From Deltaproteobacteria bacterium RIFCSPHIGHO2_02_FULL_40_28 (lineage in GTDB: Bacteria; UBA10199; 2-12-FULL-40-28): a DNA stretch of 64,000 bases. The first letter of the stretch is position 1. Every line of letters begins with the position of its first letter. The notes beneath the pieces are model-generated. The model was not told the origin of the DNA and did not search any database. It saw only the letters and a list, made by a program, of their open reading frames with translations. The position numbers were made by a program, and so were the translations under genes. Where the stretch lies: assembly GCA_001798135.1 (NCBI GenBank), contig MGRJ01000015.1:124001-188000 (forward strand), given 5' to 3'. This document shows, in pieces, positions 58,068 through 64,000 of the stretch.

Positions 58068-59210
58068 TCAATCTTTTAAAGAATGACGTGCTATCACTAA
58101 ACGCTGAATTTCGGAAGTGCCTTCATAAATTTCGGTAATGCGCGCATCACGAAGATAACGCTCTACGGGATATTCTCTACAGTAACCATATCCCCCATGA
58201 ATTTGAACAGCCTTATTGGTTACAAAATTAGAGGTTTCTGATGCAAAAAGTTTAGCCATAGAAGCTTCTTTAGATGCTGGAAGATTTTTATCTTTTAAAA
58301 AAGCAGCTTTATAAATCAAAAGTCTGGAAGCTTCAATGCGAGTTGCCATGTCGGCTATCATCCATTGAATGGCTTGAAAGTTCGAAATACTTTGTCCAAA
58401 GGCTTCGCGTTCTTTGGCGTACTTAACAGAAGCTTCAAAGGCAGCACGAGAAATGCCCAAAGCCTGGGTAGCAATACCAATACGGCCATAATCCAAGGTA
58501 TTCATGGCAATGCTAAAACCCTCTCCTTCTTTTCCTAAAATATTTTCTTTGGGGACTTCGCAGTTATCTAAAATAATGCTGGAAGTGGATGAAGCTCTAA
58601 TTCCTAATTTTTTTTCAATCTTCCCAACCGAAAAACCCTTGGATCCTTTTTCTACAATAAAGGCTGAAATGCCCCTATGTTTTTTGGCTTTGTCTGTCAT
58701 GGCAAACACAACCATGGCATCGGCATGGGGACCACTGGTGATAAAATTTTTAGTGCCATTAAGCACATAATGGCTTCCATTAAATTTAGCTGTGGTGGAT
58801 TGATTAGCAGCGTCCGATCCTGTTCCTGGTTCAGATAAACAATAAGCTCCTAGTTTTTCACCTGAGGCAAAGGGGATGAGGTGTTTTTTCTTTTGCCCCT
58901 CATTTCCAAAACGAGAAATAGGCCCACAATAAAGTGAATTATTAACCGACATGGTAACGCCAGTTGAAGCGCAAGCTGCTGAGATTTCTTCTAAGGCTAA
59001 AACATAAGAAATCATATCCAGGCCAGAGCCTCCCCATTGGGTAGGAATCATCATACCCATAAAACCAAGCTCGGCCATTTTCTTTAAATGCCTGGAAGGA
59101 AATTCACTTTTCTCATCCAACTCCATAGAAAAAGGCGCCACTTCTTTTTGGGCAAAATCTCGCGCCATTTTTTGAATCATGAGGTGTTCTTCTGTTAATA
59201 AAAAGTCCAT
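58068..59210 (-). CDS. Short-chain acyl-CoA dehydrogenase
   Basis: FAD flavoprotein of 380 residues that oxidises acyl-CoA to enoyl-CoA. Family stretches are [49 protein letters not shown]-type (here [20 protein letters not shown]), and the C-terminal [30 protein letters not shown] region, here cited as [20 protein letters not shown], which contains the catalytic Glu in the TEIYEG motif. The start is ATG 59210; the 11 codons before it come from the palindromic repeat. Confidence 0.93.
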   Translation of the reverse strand: MDFLLTEEHLMIQKMARDFAQKEVAPFSMELDEKSEFPSRHLKKMAELGFMGMMIPTQWGGSGLDMISYVLALEEISAACASTGVTMSVNNSLYCGPISRFGNEGQKKKHLIPFASGEKLGAYCLSEPGTGSDAANQSTTAKFNGSHYVLNGTKNFITSGPHADAMVVFAMTDKAKKHRGISAFIVEKGSKGFSVGKIEKKLGIRASSTSSIILDNCEVPKENILGKEGEGFSIAMNTLDYGRIGIATQALGISRAAFEASVKYAKEREAFGQSISNFQAIQWMIADMATRIEASRLLIYKAAFLKDKNLPASKEASMAKLFASETSNFVTNKAVQIHGGYGYCREYPVERYLRDARITEIYEGTSEIQRLVIARHSLKD

Positions 59211-59216
59211 AATCTT

Positions 59217-59246
59217 GTCATCCTCGCGAAAGCGGGGATCCATCTT
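59217..59246. repeat. Half copy of the GTCATCC...GGATCC repeat
   Basis: GTCATCCTCGCGAAAGCGGG (first 20 of 30 bases) matches the left arm of the palindrome at 29186-29252 at 26 of 30 positions. It lies just upstream of the acyl-CoA dehydrogenase start, so its transcript includes the arm. Translated, it gives the MDPRFREDD sequence often seen as a false N terminus. Confidence 0.85.
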
Positions 59247-59250
59247 TTTA

Positions 59251-60033
59251 TTATCTTCCTATAAACTTAGCTTCTCTTTTCTCAAGGAAAGCTTTAACTC
59301 CTTCTTTTTTATCTTCCGTCGAGAAGATTACAGGGAAGGTAAGAGCTTCTAAAGATAGGCCAGAGGTTAAATCTAAATCGGTCCCATCATTGATCACTCG
59401 TTTAACCAGAGAGATGGCAACAGGCCCTTTTTTCAAAATGGTATCAATGGTTTTTTTAACAGCTCCTAAAAGATCTGCGGGTTCATAAACGCTATTAACG
59501 ATTCCCCATCCCAAGGCTTCATCGGCGTTCAGTATTTTAGCTGTATAAATTAATTCTTTGGCCTTATTTTTTCCAATGAGACGAGACAATCTTTGGGTTC
59601 CACCAAAGCCTGGAAAAATTCCAAGATTTACTTCTGGAAGTCCAAGTTTGGCATTTTTAGAGGCATAGATAAAATCACAGGCTAGGGCTAATTCTAATCC
59701 CCCTCCAAGAGCAAAACCATTTACAGCGGCAATCACAGGAAAAAATGCTGTTTCAATGGCATGCATGCATTTATGGCCAAGATCGACAAAGGCTTTTGCT
59801 TCAAGTGGAGTCATCTCTTGCATCACAGCAATATCGGCTCCGGCTACAAAAGATTTGTCTCCAGAACCTGTAATGATGGCAGCACGAAGGCTAGCTTCTT
59901 TTTTTAAATCACGAAAAGCTTTCGTTAATTCGGTTAAAACAGTTTCGTTCAAGGCGTTTAAAACCTTGGGACGATTAATGGTAATGGTTGCAACACCCGC
60001 TTCAATACCAACTGTAATGGTTTCGTAAGACAT
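59251..60033 (-). CDS. Enoyl-CoA hydratase (crotonase-type)
   Basis: 260-residue crotonase that hydrates 2-enoyl-CoA in beta-oxidation. Both catalytic Glu are present: GGGLELALACDF and GLPEVNLGIFPGFGGTQRL; GADIAVMQEM is the first oxyanion loop. ATG 60033 is chosen because AAGGAG lies six bases upstream; the earlier 34 codons lie in palindromic element C. It lies between the dehydrogenase and the thiolase, completing a short-chain oxidation set (a 3-hydroxyacyl-CoA dehydrogenase is not seen here). Confidence 0.95.
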   Translation of the reverse strand: MSYETITVGIEAGVATITINRPKVLNALNETVLTELTKAFRDLKKEASLRAAIITGSGDKSFVAGADIAVMQEMTPLEAKAFVDLGHKCMHAIETAFFPVIAAVNGFALGGGLELALACDFIYASKNAKLGLPEVNLGIFPGFGGTQRLSRLIGKNKAKELIYTAKILNADEALGWGIVNSVYEPADLLGAVKKTIDTILKKGPVAISLVKRVINDGTDLDLTSGLSLEALTFPVIFSTEDKKEGVKAFLEKREAKFIGR

Positions 60034-60059
60034 ATTAACTCCTTGTAAATTATTCAGAG

Positions 60060-60154
60060 GAGCCAGAGGGAGTATTTCTTTCGTCGCTGCGGAACTCCTC
60101 GCCCGAAGGCTCGTCAGACAGTCCTCGCTCCTCAAAAAACACTCCCTCTGGCTC
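60060..60154. repeat. Long palindromic element between hydratase and thiolase genes (element C)
   Basis: Perfect 14-base arms GAGCCAGAGGGAGT (60060-60073) and ACTCCCTCTGGCTC (60141-60154) enclose a GC-rich centre (67 bases) that on the minus strand contains GGAGCGAGG and CGCAGCGAC. Those short motifs also occur in the loop of element A. The element lies in the gap between thiolase and hydratase genes of one operon, and accounts for the false 34-codon extension of the hydratase. Confidence 0.85.
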
Positions 60155-60177
60155 TCACACCATTTTTATCATTAACT

Positions 60178-61356
60178 CTACAATGCTTCTACTATCAAAG
60201 CCACACCCTCTCCTCCACCGATGCAAAGAGAGGCTAAGCCTTTTTTCTTACCCGTTTGTTTTAAGGCATACAAAAGGGTTACCAAGATTCTAGCACCTGA
60301 AGCTCCAATGGGATGTCCAATGGCCACAGCTCCTCCACGAATATTTACACGATCTGCTGGAATTCCCAGTTTGTTATTATTAGCAATGGCTACAACAGAA
60401 AAGGCTTCGTTTACTTCAAAAAGATCAATGTCATTCACCAACAACTTGGCCTTTTTTAAGGCTTTATCCATGGCATCAGCTGGAGCCATGGTAAACCACT
60501 CGGGTTCGCGGCTTGCCTGTGCTTGAGAAAGAATACGAGCCAGTGGTTTTAATCCAAGGGCTTTGGCTCTATCGGCAGACATCACCACAAGGGCTGCAGC
60601 ACCATCGTTAATGCTGGAAGCATTGCCGGCAGTAACTGTTCCTTCTTTTTCAAAGGCAGCACGCAATGAGGGTAGTTTTTCAATCTTACCTTTGCCTGGT
60701 TCTTCATCTATTGCCACCATCAAGGATTCTCCTCCTTTTTGAGGAATGGGAACGGGCACAATTTCTTCTTTAAAAATTCCTTCCTTCACTGACTTTTGAG
60801 CCCGGCGATAACTCTCCGCTGCAAAGTCATCCTGCATTTGACGAGTTACCTTGTATTCCTTGGCACACATTTCAGCACAATTACCCATGTGCTTATTGTT
60901 ATAGGGATCCCACAAACCATCTTGAATCATGGTATCTAAAAGCTGGCCATGTCCCATGCGCAAACCTTCTCTTACCTTTGAGAGAGCATAGGGAGAATTG
61001 GACATTGATTCCATTCCACCAGCAATCATAATTTCTCTATCTCCAGACCGAATCATTTGATCTGCCAACATCACACTTTTAAGACCCGACCCGCACACTT
61101 TACCAATGGTTAAAGCCCCTACTTCTTTGGGGAGGCCGGCACCTAAAAGGGCTTGCCTTGCTGGGGATTGGCCGAGGGCTGCTGTTAAAACACATCCCAT
61201 AATTACTTCTTCAACATCACTGCCTTTAATAGTGGCTCTTTTTACAGCTTCTTTAATGGCAATGGCTCCCAGTTGAGGGGCAGAGACAGGAGCTAAGCTC
61301 CCCAAAAAACTTCCCACAGGTGTTCGGGCTGCTGAAACAATAACGGTTTCTTTCAT
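60178..61356 (-). CDS. Acetyl-CoA acetyltransferase (thiolase)
   Basis: 392-residue thiolase with the three expected catalytic regions: nucleophile Cys in [38 protein letters not shown] with the base His, and CIGGGEGVA with the second Cys. Degradative or biosynthetic direction cannot be told from sequence, but the neighbours point to beta-oxidation or butyrate-type acyl-CoA metabolism. GGAGGATCT ribosome site precedes ATG 61356. First gene of the minus-strand operon. Confidence 0.95.
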   Translation of the reverse strand: MKETVIVSAARTPVGSFLGSLAPVSAPQLGAIAIKEAVKRATIKGSDVEEVIMGCVLTAALGQSPARQALLGAGLPKEVGALTIGKVCGSGLKSVMLADQMIRSGDREIMIAGGMESMSNSPYALSKVREGLRMGHGQLLDTMIQDGLWDPYNNKHMGNCAEMCAKEYKVTRQMQDDFAAESYRRAQKSVKEGIFKEEIVPVPIPQKGGESLMVAIDEEPGKGKIEKLPSLRAAFEKEGTVTAGNASSINDGAAALVVMSADRAKALGLKPLARILSQAQASREPEWFTMAPADAMDKALKKAKLLVNDIDLFEVNEAFSVVAIANNNKLGIPADRVNIRGGAVAIGHPIGASGARILVTLLYALKQTGKKKGLASLCIGGGEGVALIVEAL

Positions 61357-61421
61357 AGATCCTCCAAATTAATTAGGAAGAGGTGATGTAACAAATGGAT
61401 AGTGCACTGTCAATCAACGCG

Positions 61422-61460
61422 TGCATGAAATGCTTGCATGAAATGCTTGCACGAAGTACT
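61422..61460. repeat. Three 13-bp tandem repeats
   Basis: Two identical units TGCATGAAATGCT (61422-61434, 61435-61447) and a third degenerate unit TGCACGAAGTACT (61448-61460). They lie upstream of the pilin-like gene, in the gap behind the divergent thiolase gene. GCATGAAATGC is nearly palindromic, so tandem regulator binding is possible. Confidence 0.8.
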
Positions 61461-61503
61461 TGCTTCTGACCTTCAAAGTTTTTACAATGGGCTTGCCGTG
61501 AAA

Positions 61504-61935
61504 ATGAAAACAAATTCTGGCATGACAATTAAAGAACTGATTGTGGTAATTTTTTTAATGGCCACTATCACGGTAGGTTCTATTCCCCTTTTTTATTGGC
61601 TTAAAACTCAATCACGAGAAAGAGAGTTACATGAGTTTGTCGAAGTTTTAAAATCAGGCATTGCAGCTTGGCATTACAAATCGGTTGTCACTCAAAATAC
61701 CGATGTTTATCCTGCTTTTTTAGATATTAATCCCGTTGAGCAAAAATGCGAAAATTGTTTTCAATTTATTCTCCCACGAGAGCTTTCTGATCACCTGTGG
61801 TACAAAAAGGGCCCAACCGAATATCTTTACTCCACCAATGGAAATTATAAAAATATAACTGATTTTAGTGAAGCAGGTGATTTTCAAATAACCTATACCC
61901 CCCTCCTTGGCCAAGTTTCTATTAAAAAACTTTAA
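61504..61935 (+). CDS. Type IV pilin-like (pseudopilin) protein
   Basis: 144 residues with a prepilin-peptidase site: a short leader MKTNSG followed by MTIKELIVVIFLMATI, with Glu at position +5 and a hydrophobic helix. Then comes a globular domain with a Cys pair in KCENCFQF. The processed residue is Met rather than the usual Phe. ATG 61504 gives the normal six-residue leader; the longer frame runs back into the tandem repeat. No pilus assembly gene lies nearby, so partner machinery must be elsewhere. Confidence 0.75.
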   Translation: MKTNSGMTIKELIVVIFLMATITVGSIPLFYWLKTQSRERELHEFVEVLKSGIAAWHYKSVVTQNTDVYPAFLDINPVEQKCENCFQFILPRELSDHLWYKKGPTEYLYSTNGNYKNITDFSEAGDFQITYTPLLGQVSIKKL

Positions 61936-62036
61936 GTATATATAAATAAGTTATTGATTTATAATAATTTTTTATATAGGTCAGGGGGCAACTTTTTGAA
62001 CTTCTAACCGATAACTAAGGGTAGTAAGGAGTACTT

Positions 62037-62927
62037 ATGACAATTCAATTTCGTTCTTTTGGTGATTTTTTAAACAAAGTTGGTTTTACGGCTACTGATT
62101 ACCAAGATGGTGTAAGTTGGGCAGAGGCTAAAGCAAAGAATTCGGCTCTTTCTGAACGAGACCACGATTCTTTTATTCGTTTAGCCAACATTGCTGGAGA
62201 TTCCAGTGAAGTTGATGAAGCCGATCAAAAACTTCTTTATTCAAATCCCTTGGTAGTAGCCAATCTCGTATCTGATGAATACATCACCACAGCTTTTGAA
62301 AATTCTCGCTCTCTCGATATCCATTATGGTGGCCAGGAAATGAGACAAGGCCCTTACAATGAACATGTTCCACCCACTGAACACAAACGTTATATCACCT
62401 ATGTCCAATTTCTTTTAGGCCATATGATGCCCGATCAGATAGTGAATCCTGATGGAGGCTATGGAAGACAAATGAGTGATTTGGTACAATGGTTTGAATC
62501 TGTTCTTCCAGGTTTATCCAAACGGGATGTTGATGGAGATACCTTAAATCGTTACACCCTGCAGTCACTTGTGTTTTATGGCAACCATGCCCAAAATAAG
62601 TTGGTAGAACTTGATACTCTGATTGCTCGTTTAGAAAAGAAAAGAGATTATCTTAAAGCTAATGGTAGCTTTGAATATTTTGATGAATCTTCAGAGGAAT
62701 CCATTAAAGCTGAAATGGATGGGGATTCAGCCCTAGCCTATGCCCTGCAATACTTGGGGCACTTAGATGGCATGGCTTCTATTAGTTCCTATGAGAATTC
62801 CTTCTTAGAACAAGGAGTGGGGGATATTATTAAAGCTAACTTTGGTGGCACAGGTGCAACCTACAATGCCGACATTTTAACCAAAGTCATTGATGAATTA
62901 AAAGAGCTTCGTGAATCCCTTGCCTAA
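62037..62927 (+). CDS. Unknown 296-residue protein
   Basis: No family is recognised. It has no signal peptide or membrane segment, is acidic, and has helical stretches (VELDTLIARLEKKRDYLK). Motif-like segments are GQEMRQGPYNEHVPPTEHKRYITYVQFLLGHM, quoted here as GPYNEHVPPTEHKRY, and DGGYGRQMSDLVQWF. AAGGAG lies eight bases before ATG 62037, so translation is well supported. It stands alone between the pilin-like gene and the convergent TRAP gene. Confidence 0.7.
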   Translation: MTIQFRSFGDFLNKVGFTATDYQDGVSWAEAKAKNSALSERDHDSFIRLANIAGDSSEVDEADQKLLYSNPLVVANLVSDEYITTAFENSRSLDIHYGGQEMRQGPYNEHVPPTEHKRYITYVQFLLGHMMPDQIVNPDGGYGRQMSDLVQWFESVLPGLSKRDVDGDTLNRYTLQSLVFYGNHAQNKLVELDTLIARLEKKRDYLKANGSFEYFDESSEESIKAEMDGDSALAYALQYLGHLDGMASISSYENSFLEQGVGDIIKANFGGTGATYNADILTKVIDELKELRESLA

Positions 62928-62938
62928 TTATCTAGACT

Positions 62939-63940
62939 TTATCTTGGTCCAGCAAGAGCCAAGGTTTTATCTAAAATAGGTTGAGGATACAGCTTTCCTA
63001 CCAACTTTGTAGCCACTTCTTTACTAATGGATTCTAATTCCGTTTGCGCCTCAGGAGTTAAAGTTACGATTTGAAGCCCCATGCTTTGCAAAGCTGTCAT
63101 GGATTGTTGATTATCGGTGCGCGATTGAGCCACCATACCCTTGGCCTCTTCACTAATTACAGCCTTCACAATGGTTTGTTCTGCTGGAGCCAAGGTTTGC
63201 CAAACAGAATTAGCTAAAATAAGGGCTCCAGTTCCCATCACTAAATCAACCTTGGTTACAAATTTGGTTTTGGTTGGCCATTGAAAAGCAATAGCACCCA
63301 ATGGAGGAGCATAGCAGCCATCAATTAAACCTGTTTGAAGGGAGGTTAAAACATCAGTTACAGCCAAAGGAACTGGGACTACCTTGAGGGATTCGTACAT
63401 GGCTTGGGCTAGGGCATCCCCTTCCCACATCCACATTTTCATCCCAGAAAGATCCGCCCTCGATTTGATAGGCTTGTTAGAAAAAATTTGCACAAAACCA
63501 ACTTCAGCCCATCCTAAAAGTTGAAAACCTTTTTCATTCAATTTTTGCTCAAAATAAGGTTTTAATTGCCCATAAGTAGAATCTACCTTGGCGTAGTCTT
63601 TAAAAAGAAAGGGAAGTTCTAACACTCTAATTTCGGGTTCAATTTGTCCCAAACCAACACCTGTTAAAGCAGCTCCGTGTAATTGACCAATGCGCATTTT
63701 ACGTACAACATCTTTTTCATCCCCGGCAGATCCGCCTCCATACAATTGCACATCCACACAACCCTGCGTTTGAGCCTTAATTTTGGTTTGTACAGCCACC
63801 AAGCCCTTGTACATGCCCGTTCCCTCGGGAGCCAAGGTTGCCAATTTCAAGGTTTTGGCAGGAGTAGCACAAGGAGCAGCTGCAACCGTTTGTGAAACAA
63901 AACTAAAAACCACTAATAAAATAAATATAAAAGATTTCAT
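62939..63940 (-). CDS. TRAP transporter substrate-binding protein DctP-like
   Basis: 333 residues: signal peptide (cleavage after VAA), then the DctP fold with TLKLATLAPEGTG, GEDKDVVRKMR-like GDEKDVVRKMRIGQLHG, ELPFLF, GFQLLGWAEVGF and LSGMKMWMW. It would bind an organic-acid-type ligand in the periplasm and deliver it to TRAP membrane subunits, which are not in the window. The SD AAGGAGGA precedes ATG 63940. Ligand unknown. Confidence 0.92.
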   Translation of the reverse strand: MKSFIFILLVVFSFVSQTVAAAPCATPAKTLKLATLAPEGTGMYKGLVAVQTKIKAQTQGCVDVQLYGGGSAGDEKDVVRKMRIGQLHGAALTGVGLGQIEPEIRVLELPFLFKDYAKVDSTYGQLKPYFEQKLNEKGFQLLGWAEVGFVQIFSNKPIKSRADLSGMKMWMWEGDALAQAMYESLKVVPVPLAVTDVLTSLQTGLIDGCYAPPLGAIAFQWPTKTKFVTKVDLVMGTGALILANSVWQTLAPAEQTIVKAVISEEAKGMVAQSRTDNQQSMTALQSMGLQIVTLTPEAQTELESISKEVATKLVGKLYPQPILDKTLALAGPR

Positions 63941-63961
63941 TCTTCCTCCTTAAATTCGTCG

Positions 63962-63985
63962 TAACCCCTCCAACCGGGGGAGTTA
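63962..63985. promoter_or_regulatory. Leader hairpin upstream of the TRAP binding protein gene
   Basis: TAACCCCTCC (63962-63971), loop AACC and GGGGGAGTTA (63976-63985) form a 10-pair stem with one mismatch and one wobble, ending about 20 bases before the start codon on the minus strand. It is too far from the ribosome site to block it directly. Function unknown; it may be a regulatory or mRNA-stability element. Confidence 0.35.
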
Positions 63986-64000
63986 TGACATTATTATTAT

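Noticed and set aside
59211-59243. N-terminal extension of the acyl-CoA dehydrogenase (MDPRFREDDKI)
   Set aside because: These 11 codons come from the dispersed repeat arm at 59217-59246; the family starts at [10 protein letters not shown] (59210).
60034-60135. 34-codon extension of the crotonase gene
   Set aside because: It lies in palindromic element C; AAGGAG six bases before ATG 60033 marks the true start.
61422-61460. CRISPR array
   Set aside because: Units are 13 bases, directly adjacent with no spacers, and no cas gene is in the window.
61438-61503. Longer N terminus of the pilin-like protein
   Set aside because: It would make a 28-residue leader from the tandem repeat; pilin leaders of this type are about six residues.
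62160-62260. EF-hand or dockerin-like calcium site in the 296-residue protein
   Set aside because: GDSSEVDEAD lacks the spacing and repeated loops of either motif.

Overview
The window looks like a piece of the main chromosome of a Gram-negative, low-GC (very roughly 38-40 %, by eye), deltaproteobacterium-like organism. The case rests on four things. The gene order hslV-hslU-argB-argD-argF-argG is one I associate with Deltaproteobacteria. There are outer-envelope genes (TolC-like, MlaC-like, RlpA). There is a futalosine-pathway menaquinone gene (mqnE) and a squalene-hopene cyclase. The B12-dependent acyl-CoA mutase is split into large and small subunits. The exact lineage cannot be fixed from sequence reading alone; an uncultured group is plausible. 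Coding density is very high, there are many 1-17 bp overlaps, and I see no rRNA, prophage, insertion sequence or CRISPR array.

Layout. 1-9.6 kb (+): hslVU protease, arginine genes argBDFG, then a TolC-like protein, an MlaC-like lipoprotein and a phosphodiesterase, all nearly without gaps. 9.6-12.7 kb: dnaK (-) and dnaJ (+) diverge from a 113-bp region. 12.7-21.2 kb (+): a complete aerotolerance-type operon (moxR, DUF58, DUF4381-like, batA, batB, batC, batD, batE) plus a lipase-like hydrolase, directly behind dnaJ. 21.2-25.4 kb (-): gshA, glnE, rlpA. 25.7-29.1 kb (+): one 1147-residue protein of unknown function, in which I see two degenerate GGDEF-like segments. 29.2-32.4 kb: a Lon-N-domain protein, mqnE, an unknown Cys-containing protein (-) and a degenerate receiver protein. 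32.4-40.1 kb (-): an HD-GYP response regulator, a carotenoid-hydratase-family membrane protein, and gltB-gltD. 40.2-40.9 kb: two small membrane/exported proteins and tRNA-Pro(GGG). 41.0-49.4 kb (+): recG, lipA, alaC, hom, thrC, glpX and two small genes. 49.4-55.9 kb: shc (-), an SDR/acyltransferase pair, a MazEF-like toxin-antitoxin pair, lipB (-) and a crotonase. 55.9-61.4 kb (-): thiolase, crotonase, acyl-CoA dehydrogenase and a two-subunit B12 acyl-CoA mutase. 61.5-64 kb: an orphan pilin-like protein, an unknown 296-residue protein and a TRAP-transporter binding protein (-).

How the genes fit together. The core is biosynthesis (Arg, Thr, Glu, glutathione, lipoate, menaquinone, hopanoids), protein quality control (HslUV, DnaK/J) and acyl-CoA degradation. 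The acyl-CoA mutase carries Phe82 and Gln200 where methylmalonyl-CoA mutase has Tyr and Arg. This points to isobutyryl-CoA/butyryl-CoA isomerisation and fits the butyrate/short-chain beta-oxidation genes upstream of it. Several palindromic elements occur between genes, and one lies inside a reading frame. At least seven apparent N-terminal extensions are artefacts of non-coding sequence, two of them created by these repeats; starts were corrected accordingly.
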